This document shows positions 25,306-33,580 of a stretch of DNA of 64,000 nucleotides, piece by piece. The DNA lies in contig CAXAAH010000004.1 in assembly GCA_963966775.1 (NCBI GenBank), positions 14,421 to 78,420 on the forward strand, read 5' to 3'. This stretch comes from UBA685 sp002299005. Its GTDB lineage: Bacteria; Pseudomonadota; Alphaproteobacteria; Puniceispirillales; Puniceispirillaceae. The notes under the pieces are model-generated. The model was not told where the DNA came from and ran no database searches. It saw only the letters and a list, made by a program, of their open reading frames with translations. The translations under genes were made by a program, and so were the position numbers. Position 1 is the first letter of the stretch. Every line of letters begins with the position of its first letter.

Positions 25306-25474
25306 TTTTTCCTCCGTTTTTTGCGCCCTATACCTTGTAGCTTGCATGATGAAAACAGGCGCATTTCCCATCATGTGTATTAATTGCCACAGACTATTTA
25401 ATGTCACGCTCATGAATGATGTTACCCATAAGCTTATGACCAAATTCGCTATGACCCCAACCAAGGCTGACCGA

Positions 25475-26065
25475 TTAAATCATCCCCAGATCTTTGAACC
25501 CGTCATACAGCATGACAACCGCCAGATAGATAAGCAGTGCCAAACCTAAATATGACAGAAAACGATATTTCAACATGACCCGCATGATGATGTTGGCAAA
25601 GAACGCCATCATCAAAATGGCCAAGCCAAGACCAAAAACCAATAGCTGTGTATTATCGCGTGCGATCGCGGCGACCGCCACAATATTGTCAATCGACATA
25701 GAGACATCAGCGAGCAAAATGGTGAATAAAGCGCGGCCAAATGACTGTGATCCCTCAACAGCCGGCGCGCCTTCTTCATCTTGTTTATTAAACGCTTTAA
25801 TATCTTGATAAAAGCGCCAACATACCCATGACAGCAACACACCGCCAATGATCAAGATACCTTGAATGCTCAGAAGGTATGATGCGATAACCGCAAACCC
25901 AATCCGCAAAACAGCCGCAAGCGCCATGCCAAGGAAGATAGCCTTCTTGCGCAATTCAGGCGACAAACCAGCCGCCGCCATACCAATGACAAGCGCGTTA
26001 TCACCAGACAAAACTATATCCGCAAAAATAATTTGCAAAACATCAACAATAATCGCGAAATCCAT
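25475..26065 (-). CDS. TerC family integral membrane protein (YjbE type)
   Basis: A 196-residue TerC/YjbE protein with about six membrane helices. The conserved acidic motifs FADIVLSGDNALVIGMA (near 14-30) and LADVSMSIDNIVAV (near 118-131) are the probable metal-binding sites. Members export manganese or other metals, often during secretion. It is the first gene of the minus-strand run before dctP (169-base gap), so it may be separate from the TRAP operon. Upstream is a 377-base region shared with the divergent iclR gene, without a clear manganese (yybP-ykoY) riboswitch. Confidence 0.85.
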   Translation of the reverse strand: MDFAIIVDVLQIIFADIVLSGDNALVIGMAAAGLSPELRKKAIFLGMALAAVLRIGFAVIASYLLSIQGILIIGGVLLSWVCWRFYQDIKAFNKQDEEGAPAVEGSQSFGRALFTILLADVSMSIDNIVAVAAIARDNTQLLVFGLGLAILMMAFFANIIMRVMLKYRFLSYLGLALLIYLAVVMLYDGFKDLGMI

Positions 26066-26098
26066 CTCGGTTCCTACTTTAATCCCTTACCCTATTTC

Positions 26099-26115
26099 CC
26101 GGCATTAAATGCCGG
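26099..26115. promoter_or_regulatory. palindromic hairpin in terC leader
   Basis: CCGGCATTAAATGCCGG is a perfect inverted repeat (7-bp arms, 3-base centre) 34 bases upstream of the terC start. It could form a small hairpin in the terC leader, or be a binding site; no further evidence. Confidence 0.3.
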
Positions 26116-26169
26116 CATCAACTACCGGCCATCCTTAACGAATCCATCTAAACAGACGAAATCGGCATC

Positions 26170-26207
26170 CCCCTGAACGCGTCAAAATCCCCTGAACGCG
26201 TCAAAAT
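26170..26207. repeat. 19-bp tandem duplication in iclR-terC spacer
   Basis: Two perfect adjacent copies of CCCCTGAACGCGTCAAAAT (26170-26188, 26189-26207). A shortened third trace (GTGTCAAAACCCCT) follows. They lie in the 377-base spacer between terC and iclR, which otherwise holds AT-rich sequence and two palindromes. Confidence 0.88.
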
Positions 26208-26268
26208 AGTGTCAAAACCCCTAATAACTGATAATAATTTCCAAAAATTTGACAAATATTGCATTTTT

Positions 26269-26285
26269 TGATAAAATAATTATCA
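26269..26285. promoter_or_regulatory. candidate operator for the divergent IclR regulator
   Basis: TGATAA-AATAA-TTATCA is a perfect 6-5-6 palindrome, with a further half-site GTGATAAAA at 26289. It lies in the AT-rich promoter region between terC and iclR. IclR regulators commonly bind such palindromes near their own gene; the assignment is inference from position. Confidence 0.35.
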
Positions 26286-26442
26286 TTTGTGATAAAAGTA
26301 AGACGCAAATTGAATAAGCTGGCAAGCCTTATTTTTGGATAAAGCTGCCCTATCCGACTTTTTGAGGGGGATACGGGCGCCCCAAAAACCCGCTGGCCCT
26401 GATAATGATTTGCCACAAGAAACCGCCAAGAGGATTGTTAAA

Positions 26443-27195
26443 GTGACCAGTGCGACGACGCCTAATTTACGCCTTTTATTATTGCTTGAAGAATTGTCAA
26501 ATGCCTCACGGCCTCTGTCAGTGGCTGAATTAACAGAGATGCTTGATTTGCCGAAACCATCCGCACATCGGCTGGTAAAGACCCTCTTGAGCGAGGGGTT
26601 TTTAGAAAAGCAAGGACAGCAAATCGTGATCGCGAAACGCTCTGTGGTGATGGCCAATAATTTAATGTTGAAAAACCCGGCCAATATCGTGCGTCATCAA
26701 ATTCTAGAATCACTGGCAAGGGCATCGAAAGAGACGATTAATTTTGTTGTGCCAACTGAAAATGGCATGACCTATAGTGACCGTGTTGAAACTGATTGGC
26801 ATTTCCGCGTTATGTTGCCGATTGGCACCTTTGTGCCTTTTTATTGCACCGCTAGCGGCAAAACATTCTTGGCCTCTTTGCGCAAATCGCAATTACAGGG
26901 CCTTGTTAAGGCGATGACTCTCAAGCCATTTACAAATAACACCATCAATAATGAGCAAGATTTGCTGGCCAGCATTAAGCAGGTGCGCAAGCAAGGCTAT
27001 GCGATTGATGATGAGGAATTATATGATGATATGCTGGCAATCGCGGTGCCTGTGCATGCCGCCTCTGGGCATTATTGCGGTGCGATTGCCATCCATGGGC
27101 CAAAATCACGCTTTTCAAAAGACAAAGCTTTGACCTTTTTGCCTGCCCTGCAACAAGCCTCGCAAGATATCTCGGCCGCTGTATTTGCCAGCTAG
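26443..27195 (+). CDS. IclR family transcriptional regulator
   Basis: A 250-residue regulator: N-terminal winged helix-turn-helix (LDLPKPSAHRLVKTLLSEGF, near residues 36-55) and C-terminal IclR effector domain with SGKTFLASL and GYAIDDEEL...AIAVPV signatures. The GTG at 26443, with AAGAGG 9 bases before it, gives the usual family length. A longer reading from TTG 26335 adds 36 residues without a ribosome site. It is divergent from terC-dctP-dctQM-dehydrogenase genes and is the likely regulator of that catabolic operon, responding to the imported compound. Confidence 0.82.
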   Translation: MTSATTPNLRLLLLLEELSNASRPLSVAELTEMLDLPKPSAHRLVKTLLSEGFLEKQGQQIVIAKRSVVMANNLMLKNPANIVRHQILESLARASKETINFVVPTENGMTYSDRVETDWHFRVMLPIGTFVPFYCTASGKTFLASLRKSQLQGLVKAMTLKPFTNNTINNEQDLLASIKQVRKQGYAIDDEELYDDMLAIAVPVHAASGHYCGAIAIHGPKSRFSKDKALTFLPALQQASQDISAAVFAS

Positions 27196-27211
27196 ATGAT
27201 AACCGCCAAGC

Positions 27212-28567
27212 CTAAATGACGCGGCCCTTATTCAATATATCTGCCGGATCAAGCATCGCTTTCAAGCGTTGCATCAAGGCAATTTCCTCTTGCGTGCGGC
27301 AATCTTTGAGCCACGGCTTCTTTAGCATCCCGATACCATGTTCCGCCGTAATCGTCCCGCCAATCGCTGTCGCCTTCCCAAAGACCAGATTTTCAATCGG
27401 CACTTGGTCATTATCATCGCCTGTCGTGCAAGATAGGTGCAGATTCCCATCCCCAATATGGCCAAATGTCACCTGTCTTATGCCCGGAAATTCAGCTTGC
27501 AAAGCCGCCCGTACATCTTGAGTGAAATCCTTCATCTTTGGCACAGGGATGCCAATATCGAAATTCACATTTGGCGCAAGGTCACTCAAAATCTCAGCAA
27601 TCGCATCACGATAAGACCAGAATGTCGCCGCTTGCGTTTGATTTTGCGCGATCACCGCATCCTCGATAATCCCCTTTTCAATCGCCACATGAAGGGCCTG
27701 TTCGACATCATCATTATCGCTTGCCTGCTCCACCTCAATCAGAACCGTAAAAGGATAGCGCCTATCAAATAATTCAGCCTTGCCAGTAAGAGAGACCACT
27801 TCTTCCATATAATCATCCCAAAGCACTTCAAATGACGACAGGCCCACAAGCTGTTTTTGCGCATGGAACAAAAGCGCTGTCACACAATCAAAATCTTTGG
27901 CCGCACAAAAGGCCGTGCGCACAACATCACGCTTGGGAAATAGGCGGAAGGTCACAGAGGCAATCACCCCCAATACCCCTTCTGTGCCTATCAGCAATTG
28001 TTTGAGATCGAAGCCCGCATTATTTTTCAAAAGCTGATTTGACTGCGCCATTATTTGCCCATCTGGCAAAACCGCGACCATGCCAAGGATAAGCTGGCGC
28101 GTTACCCCATATTGGATCACTTGATTGCCGCCTGCATTTGTTGCCGCAATCCCGCCAGCGGTCGCTGTGCCTCTGGCGCCCAAATCAAGCGGAAACATCA
28201 GCCCATGCGCTTCGGCAGTCTCTTGGATAGTTTGCAAGCTTACCCCTGCCTCAACCGTAATTGTCTGGCCGATAGGGTCAATCTCTAGCACCTTATTCAT
28301 GCGCTCAACAGATAGCGCCCATTCGCTCTGTTGCGGCGTCGCCCCGCCTGCAAGCCCTGTGCGCCCGCCTTGGGTGACAAGCCGCTGCTCATGGTCTTGG
28401 GCAAGACGCAACATCTGGGATAAATCATCTAAGGTGCGTGGCCGCAGCACAACCTCAGGCATATGCGCCGCCGCCTCTGACCAATCCTTGGCATATTTAT
28501 CCTGAACCGCCGCGCCGCTTAAATATAAATCATCAGCCAGCTTGTCTCTGATATCGCCATAGCTCAT
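27212..28567 (-). CDS. FAD-linked D-2-hydroxyacid dehydrogenase (GlcD/DLD type)
   Basis: A 451-residue flavoprotein with an N-terminal VAO-type FAD-binding domain (VTQGGRTGLAGG near 60-71; PLDLGARGTATAGGIAATNAG near 125-145) and a C-terminal oxidase domain ending with the conserved GTITAEHGIGMLKK segment. Relatives oxidise D-lactate, glycolate or D-2-hydroxyglutarate, passing electrons to the respiratory chain. ATG 28567 has GAGGGG upstream; a GTG at 28576 is less likely. It is convergent with iclR and divergent from sdaA. In sulfolactate-degrading bacteria a related enzyme acts on sulfolactate, of interest given the HpsN-like gene 6 kb away. Confidence 0.85.
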   Translation of the reverse strand: MSYGDIRDKLADDLYLSGAAVQDKYAKDWSEAAAHMPEVVLRPRTLDDLSQMLRLAQDHEQRLVTQGGRTGLAGGATPQQSEWALSVERMNKVLEIDPIGQTITVEAGVSLQTIQETAEAHGLMFPLDLGARGTATAGGIAATNAGGNQVIQYGVTRQLILGMVAVLPDGQIMAQSNQLLKNNAGFDLKQLLIGTEGVLGVIASVTFRLFPKRDVVRTAFCAAKDFDCVTALLFHAQKQLVGLSSFEVLWDDYMEEVVSLTGKAELFDRRYPFTVLIEVEQASDNDDVEQALHVAIEKGIIEDAVIAQNQTQAATFWSYRDAIAEILSDLAPNVNFDIGIPVPKMKDFTQDVRAALQAEFPGIRQVTFGHIGDGNLHLSCTTGDDNDQVPIENLVFGKATAIGGTITAEHGIGMLKKPWLKDCRTQEEIALMQRLKAMLDPADILNKGRVI

Positions 28568-28594
28568 AAAGCCCACCCCTCATCAAAATAGGCG

Positions 28595-28632
28595 CGCGCT
28601 TATCCTGTTAACCCGCGCTTATCCTGTTAAAT
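28595..28632. repeat. 19-bp tandem duplication
   Basis: CGCGCTTATCCTGTTAACC (28595-28613) is followed at once by a copy with two changes at its end (28614-28632). It lies 28 bases upstream of the FAD-dehydrogenase start, in the divergent spacer towards sdaA. Confidence 0.85.
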
Positions 28633-28770
28633 TGACATATTTCACTTGTCTTTAACTTAGATAAAACAAACAGGAAATCTAGCATATTCTGGATGAAATG
28701 GCCTGTTATTGGTCGCAATTATGCAAAATCACCCGCCATAAATAGCGTTCGCTAAAAGAGTAAGAAATAC

Positions 28771-28810
28771 GCAATAGGCTCAAAATGGGTGCAATAGGAT
28801 CAAAACGGGC
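28771..28810. repeat. 20-bp imperfect tandem duplication before sdaA
   Basis: GCAATAGGCTCAAAATGGGT and an adjacent copy with three changes occupy 28771-28810. The duplication creates the in-frame ATG at 28785, making it an unlikely translation start compared with 28824. Confidence 0.75.
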
Positions 28811-28823
28811 AAGGGGTGTGACC

Positions 28824-30206
28824 ATGTTTATCGGCGTCTCAGATATTTTCAAAATTGGCATTGGCCCGTCCAGCTCTCATACGATGGGGCCGATGGTGGC
28901 GGCTAATCTATTTTTGCACCAATGCCATCTGAAACAAGAACAGACCGGCCAGACACTGGCCCATATCAGTGTGCGTCTTCACGGATCTCTGGCCTTTACG
29001 GGCAAAGGCCATGCGAGCGATAGAGCGATTTGCCTCGGCCTGCAAGGCTTCCTGCCAGAGACCTTAGCCCTTGATCGCATTGAAGCATTAGAGACAGCCC
29101 TTTATGAGACAAAAGAGATCAGGCTGGCGCACCGCCCGCCCTTTGCGTTTGACCCTGCAAGCGATCTTATCTTTGATTATGACGCCCCCCTGCCAGCCCA
29201 TGCCAATGGCATGCAGTTTTTTGCGACAGACACCAAAGGCGAAAACCTGCTTCATGAAATTTACTATTCCATTGGCGGCGGTTTCGTGCGGCGCGCTGAT
29301 GAGATGCAAGAGGCGCCTGTGACTGACAGGCCCAAACATCCCTATCCCTTTGCGAATGCCGCACAAATGCTGGAGATGGGCGCCGCACATGGCATGACTA
29401 TTGCCGAGATGCAATTTGCCAATGAATGCGCCTATCGCCCCAAAGAGAGCGTTGAGGCGGCAATCGCGACCATCCTTCGTACCATGAGTGAAGTTATCAC
29501 GCGCGGCTTAAGGCAAGATGGCATCCTGCCAGGCGGTCTGAATGTCAAGCGCCGTGCCAAGAATATTCATAGCCAGCTGTTAAATGAAGTAAGTCGTAAT
29601 GATCAACAGCCTCATATCGCCAATGATTGGCTTTCTGTCTATGCGATGGCGGTGAATGAGGAAAATGCCGCAGGCGGGCGGGTGGTCACATCCCCGACCA
29701 ATGGCGCGGCAGGCATTATCCCTGCGGTGATACGCTATTACAGCGAACATTGTCATGGCGCTGATGATGAAGGCATGACAAATCTTCTGCTCACAGCCAC
29801 GGCAATCGGCTCTATCATCAAGACAAATGCCTCTATTTCAGGGGCGGAAGTTGGCTGTCAGGGCGAGGTTGGTTCAGCCTCAGCGATGGCCGCCGCAGGT
29901 CTATGTGCCGCGCTTGGTGGCACAAATGCCCAGAGTGAGAATGCCGCTGAAATCGCGCTTGAACATCATCTTGGCATGACGTGCGATCCCGCTGGCGGCC
30001 TTGTGCAGGTGCCTTGTATTGAGCGCAATGGCCTTGGCGCAATTAAGGCTGTCTCTGCCGCCTCTTTATCTTTACGCGGTGATGGCACGCATTTCATCCC
30101 GCTTGATAATTGCATAGAGACAATGCGCCAAACAGGCCTTGATATGCATGAACGCTATAAGGAAACATCCCAAGGTGGGCTGGCGGTGAATTTACCCGAA
30201 TGTTAA
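28824..30206 (+). CDS. sdaA: L-serine ammonia-lyase, iron-sulfur type
   Basis: A 460-residue single-chain L-serine dehydratase (SdaA type), converting serine to pyruvate and ammonia. The N-terminal beta domain begins IFKIGIGPSSSHTMGP. The three cysteines expected to hold the [4Fe-4S] cluster are in GCQGEVGSA, TCDPAGGLVQ and VPCIERN. ATG 28824 (MFIGVSDIFK) has AAGGGGTG 8 bases before it and gives the usual length. It sits between two hydroxyacid dehydrogenase genes, all yielding pyruvate or glyoxylate. Its stop codon is part of a 16-bp repeat series. Confidence 0.92.
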   Translation: MFIGVSDIFKIGIGPSSSHTMGPMVAANLFLHQCHLKQEQTGQTLAHISVRLHGSLAFTGKGHASDRAICLGLQGFLPETLALDRIEALETALYETKEIRLAHRPPFAFDPASDLIFDYDAPLPAHANGMQFFATDTKGENLLHEIYYSIGGGFVRRADEMQEAPVTDRPKHPYPFANAAQMLEMGAAHGMTIAEMQFANECAYRPKESVEAAIATILRTMSEVITRGLRQDGILPGGLNVKRRAKNIHSQLLNEVSRNDQQPHIANDWLSVYAMAVNEENAAGGRVVTSPTNGAAGIIPAVIRYYSEHCHGADDEGMTNLLLTATAIGSIIKTNASISGAEVGCQGEVGSASAMAAAGLCAALGGTNAQSENAAEIALEHHLGMTCDPAGGLVQVPCIERNGLGAIKAVSAASLSLRGDGTHFIPLDNCIETMRQTGLDMHERYKETSQGGLAVNLPEC

Positions 30207-30277
30207 TCGGCCAGAATGTTAATCGCCCAGAATGTTAATCAGCCAGCGTATTATCTAGACAGCGTGTTAATGAAAAA
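30198..30277. repeat. 16-bp tandem repeat series over the sdaA stop codon
   Basis: GAATGTTAATCGGCCA (30198-30213) contains the last sense codons and stop of sdaA. Copies follow at 30214 and 30230 with one or two changes, then two decayed copies at 30246 and 30262. Each good copy repeats the TAA. Confidence 0.88.
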
Positions 30278-30379
30278 AATGACCCACGCCGCGTAATGCG
30301 GCAAAATAACACTTACATTGTGCCCCCTATGTGCCTTAAGCTTGAGCCATTATAAGGTATAGGCAAGGGGTTCAAGATA

Positions 30380-31525
30380 ATGAGCGTAGTGACAACGATT
30401 GATGATCTAAAACAGCTGGCACAAAAGCGTGTGCCGAAAATGTTCTATGATTATGCAGATTCAGGCTCATGGACAGAATCGACCTATCAGCTCAATGAGA
30501 GTGATTTCCAGCGCATTAAATTTCGCCAGCGTGTCGCGGTTGATATGTCAAACCGCACGACAAAGACACAGATGGTCGGCCAAGATGTCGCCATGCCAGC
30601 CGCCCTTGCGCCTGTTGGCCTGACAGGCATGCAGCATCCAAATGGTGAGATTCTAGCCGCCCAAGCCGCCGCTGAATTTGGCGTGCCCTACACCCTATCG
30701 ACCATGTCGATTTGTTCTATTGAGGATGTCGCAGATAACAGCCCTGAGCCTTTTTGGTTCCAGCTTTATGTGATGAAAGATCATGATTTTTCCAAGCGCT
30801 TGGTAGAGCGTGCGAAGGCCGCTGGCTGTTCTGCTTTGATGCTGACACTTGATTTGCAAATCCTAGGCCAGCGTCATAAGGATTTAAAAAACGGTCTTTC
30901 AACACCGCCAAAACCAACGCTCTCAACCATTGCGAATCTGGCGAGCAAACCGCGCTGGTGCCTTGGCATGCTTGGCGCAAAACGTCGTCATTTTGGCAAT
31001 ATCCAAGGCCATGCCACAGGCGTCTCAAACATGTCATCGCTGACAAGCTGGGTCTCAGAGCAATTTGATTTGCGCCTTGATTGGGATGATGTCGCGCGCA
31101 TTAAAGATTGGTGGGGCGGCAAGCTGATTATCAAGGGGATTCTTGACGCTGAAGACGCCAAAATTGCCGTCAAATCGGGCGCAGATGCGCTGATCGTCTC
31201 AAACCATGGTGGCCGCCAGCTTGATGGGGCCGATAGCTCTATCGCTATTCTGCCAGAGATTGTCGCGGCGGTTGGTGATGATATTGAGGTCTGGATGGAT
31301 GGCGGGATTCGCTCTGGCCAAGATTTGCTCAAAGCCGTTGCGCTTGGGGCGAAAGGCACCTTAATCGGCCGCTCTTATATTTATGGGCTGGCCGCAGAAG
31401 GCAAAAAGGGCGTGCAAAAATCGCTTGAGATTATTCATAAGGAACTTGATATGACGATGGCCTTATGTGGCCACCGCGATATCAAAAATGTCACCAGAGA
31501 TATTCTGCGCGACTGTCCATTCTAA
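30380..31525 (+). CDS. lldD: FMN-dependent alpha-hydroxyacid dehydrogenase (L-lactate type)
   Basis: A 381-residue member of the FMN alpha-hydroxyacid dehydrogenase barrel family. The catalytic histidine and arginine are in SNHGGRQLDG (near 270), and the phosphate-binding MDGGIRSGQDLLKAVALGA follows. The early YYDYADSGS-like segment (MFYDYADSGSWTE near 21-33) and LDLQILGQRHKDLKNG are also typical. Family length and pattern fit L-lactate dehydrogenase (LldD); glycolate oxidase or mandelate dehydrogenase are alternatives. It donates electrons to the respiratory chain at the inner membrane. A 173-base spacer with repeats separates it from sdaA, so it probably has its own promoter. Confidence 0.85.
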   Translation: MSVVTTIDDLKQLAQKRVPKMFYDYADSGSWTESTYQLNESDFQRIKFRQRVAVDMSNRTTKTQMVGQDVAMPAALAPVGLTGMQHPNGEILAAQAAAEFGVPYTLSTMSICSIEDVADNSPEPFWFQLYVMKDHDFSKRLVERAKAAGCSALMLTLDLQILGQRHKDLKNGLSTPPKPTLSTIANLASKPRWCLGMLGAKRRHFGNIQGHATGVSNMSSLTSWVSEQFDLRLDWDDVARIKDWWGGKLIIKGILDAEDAKIAVKSGADALIVSNHGGRQLDGADSSIAILPEIVAAVGDDIEVWMDGGIRSGQDLLKAVALGAKGTLIGRSYIYGLAAEGKKGVQKSLEIIHKELDMTMALCGHRDIKNVTRDILRDCPF

Positions 31526-31526
31526 A

Positions 31527-31556
31527 TAGGGCCTTTTTAGATAGGGCCTTTTTAGA
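31527..31556. repeat. 15-bp tandem duplication after lldD stop
   Basis: TAGGGCCTTTTTAGA is repeated twice in tandem directly after the lldD stop, filling the 36-base gap to the convergent MBL-rhodanese gene. Confidence 0.85.
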
Positions 31557-31561
31557 TAAAT

Positions 31562-32575
31562 TTAGCGTGCGGCCGCAAAGCCGCCTTCTTGCCAAGCCGC
31601 ATAACCGCCGAGCAAATGCGCCGCGCTGTTAAACCCTTTATCTTGCGCAAGCCTGACAGCCATCGCAGAGCGTTCACCCGCCGCACAATAAAAGATAAGC
31701 GGCTTTGCCCCATAGGCGCCAAGCACATCTAATTGACGATAAAATTGGCTATAGGGGGCATGCACCGCACCCGCAATGGCCCCGTGCCTTGCGCGCTCGC
31801 CCTCTTCACGCAAATCAATCAGCACAAAATCATCTTGCGCCATTGCCGCTAATTTATCAGCGTCAACATGGCTCACCTGCTTTTGCGCCTCCATCGTGAT
31901 GCCCATTTTGATATTCTCAGGCACTGCCACATCCATCATCTTTGGATTAGGCAAATTAAGGTTATTCATCAGCTCAATATAAGCGGCGCGTGATGAGACT
32001 TGCAGGCGCGGATTATAGGCTTTTTCCTCGCCAATCGTAGAGACCATATCGCCCTTATAATCATGCGCAGGATAGATCAAAGTCTGCTCTGGCAATGATA
32101 GCAAGCGGCCAAATAGGCTGTCATATTGCGCGCCCGCATCACCATTTTGAAAGTCCGTGCGCCCCGTGCCTCTGATAAGCAGTGTATCGCCTGTAAAGAT
32201 GCGATCATCCATCTGGAAACAATAGCTGTCATCCGTATGGCCCGGCGTATAAAGCGCGGTCATATTAATACCTTCAATGGTCACACGCTCACCATCTGTG
32301 ACGCGCATAGAGACAACATCCACCGGGCTTTGCTCACCCATCACTGTGACACAATTTGTATGGTCACGAAGCGCGCCCATCGCTGTGACATGGTCAGCAT
32401 GAACATGCGTGTCAATCACCTTGACCAAGCGCAAATCAAGCTCTTCAAGAAGCTTCAAATAACGATCTGTCTTCTCAAAGACAGGGTCGACAAGCAACGC
32501 CTCACCACCCTTACGGCTGGCAATCAGGTAGGTGTAAGTTGATGAGACATGATCAAATAATTGTCTAAAAATCAT
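31562..32575 (-). CDS. persulfide dioxygenase-rhodanese fusion
   Basis: A 337-residue two-domain protein. Residues 1-230 are an ETHE1-like MBL domain with DTHVHADHVT (H57, H59, D61, H62), TPGHTDDS and FTGDTLLIRGTGRTDFQNG, the last being the ETHE1 signature. The C-terminal rhodanese domain has its active-site cysteine in FYCAAGERSA (near 298). Such fusions oxidise glutathione persulfide to sulfite and shuttle sulfur to thiosulfate in the cytoplasm, detoxifying sulfide. The gene is convergent with lldD, and its AT-rich upstream region carries a palindrome. Confidence 0.88.
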   Translation of the reverse strand: MIFRQLFDHVSSTYTYLIASRKGGEALLVDPVFEKTDRYLKLLEELDLRLVKVIDTHVHADHVTAMGALRDHTNCVTVMGEQSPVDVVSMRVTDGERVTIEGINMTALYTPGHTDDSYCFQMDDRIFTGDTLLIRGTGRTDFQNGDAGAQYDSLFGRLLSLPEQTLIYPAHDYKGDMVSTIGEEKAYNPRLQVSSRAAYIELMNNLNLPNPKMMDVAVPENIKMGITMEAQKQVSHVDADKLAAMAQDDFVLIDLREEGERARHGAIAGAVHAPYSQFYRQLDVLGAYGAKPLIFYCAAGERSAMAVRLAQDKGFNSAAHLLGGYAAWQEGGFAAAR

Positions 32576-32605
32576 GGATTCGGTGACCTCTTTTACAAAA
32601 ACATA

Positions 32606-32620
32606 ATGCTATATTAGCAT
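32606..32620. promoter_or_regulatory. palindrome upstream of persulfide dioxygenase
   Basis: ATGCTA-TAT-TAGCAT is a perfect inverted repeat 31 bases upstream of the gene start in an AT-rich stretch. Persulfide dioxygenases are often under BigR/SqrR-type repressors that bind AT-rich dyads; no such regulator is in the window, so the link is only suggestive. Confidence 0.35.
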
Positions 32621-32656
32621 ATATTTTAGAAAAATAATCTGGAATCATGGCAAAAT

Positions 32657-33490
32657 TTAGAAATTACGTGCCACCATATCCATCAGCCTTGTTGGCAAGA
32701 TACGTTTGACGATCATCATCAATTTGGTGGCCCATGTCACACGATAGCGCAAGCGTGGCCGGCGCGATTCTGCGGCATGAATAACCGCCCTTGTCACCGC
32801 CTCTGGCCCTAATTCGAATGTGTCTTTTTTCGGGTTGGCAATCGCAAGGCGCGGGATCAATGTCTTATGATAAAAATCCTCATGCGCTGAGCCTTTGACG
32901 GTGATCCATTTTTTGAATTGAAAGTAAGCATTTTCCCTGATTTTGGTGCGGATAGGGCCAGGCTCGATGAGAATCATCGCAACCCCTGAGCCTTTAAGCT
33001 CCATACGCATCGTATCTGTCAGGCCTTCAATCGCAAATTTCGTCGCATTATAGGCGCCCCGATAGCGCATCGCCGCAAAGCCAAGGATAGATGAATTTTG
33101 CAAAATACGCCCGCCGCCCCGAGCGCGCATATGCGGTATTAATTGTCTGGTGAGATCATGCCAACCGAAAAAATTAGCCTCAAAAATCGCACGCATCGCA
33201 TCAGCAGACACATCCTCGCCTGCCCCCGTAATCCCATAGGCGCCATTATTGAAAAGCACATCAATGCCATCTTCGGCCAATGAAAGCGCTGTCTTAACAC
33301 CTGCTTTGATGGTCTCTGGCTTTTCATAATCAATCACAAAAGATGTCAGCCCATGCTCTTTTTCAAGACGCGCACAATCAGCCTTTTTGCGGCAAGTCGC
33401 AAATACCTGCCAGCCTCTTTTATGCAAAGTAATCGCGCTATCAAGCCCGATACCTGACGAACAACCAGTGATCAAAATTGTCTTAGTCAT
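32657..33490 (-). CDS. short-chain dehydrogenase/reductase (SDR)
   Basis: A 277-residue classical SDR. The cofactor motif TGCSSGIG (8-15), the structural NNGAYG (near 87), and the YNATK catalytic Tyr-Lys motif (near 157) with serine in LQNSSILG upstream are present. The C-terminal tail (RYRVTWATKLMMIVKRILPT) is basic and hydrophobic as in the membrane-associated steroid or retinol-type SDRs. Substrate unknown. ATG 33490 (MTKTILITG) is chosen; the upstream codons of a longer reading do not look like an SDR start. Confidence 0.85.
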   Translation of the reverse strand: MTKTILITGCSSGIGLDSAITLHKRGWQVFATCRKKADCARLEKEHGLTSFVIDYEKPETIKAGVKTALSLAEDGIDVLFNNGAYGITGAGEDVSADAMRAIFEANFFGWHDLTRQLIPHMRARGGGRILQNSSILGFAAMRYRGAYNATKFAIEGLTDTMRMELKGSGVAMILIEPGPIRTKIRENAYFQFKKWITVKGSAHEDFYHKTLIPRLAIANPKKDTFELGPEAVTRAVIHAAESRRPRLRYRVTWATKLMMIVKRILPTRLMDMVARNF

Positions 33491-33580
33491 TTTGTCGCTA
33501 TCCCAACTTATCTTTTGATGAGAGTTACATATTCCATTATAGTGCCGATACAAAGTGTTTCGCTTAAAAAAGGCAAAATC

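Noticed and set aside
26066..26442. possible manganese (yybP-ykoY) riboswitch before terC
   Set aside because: The conserved core of that motif was not found; only palindromes and a duplication are seen.
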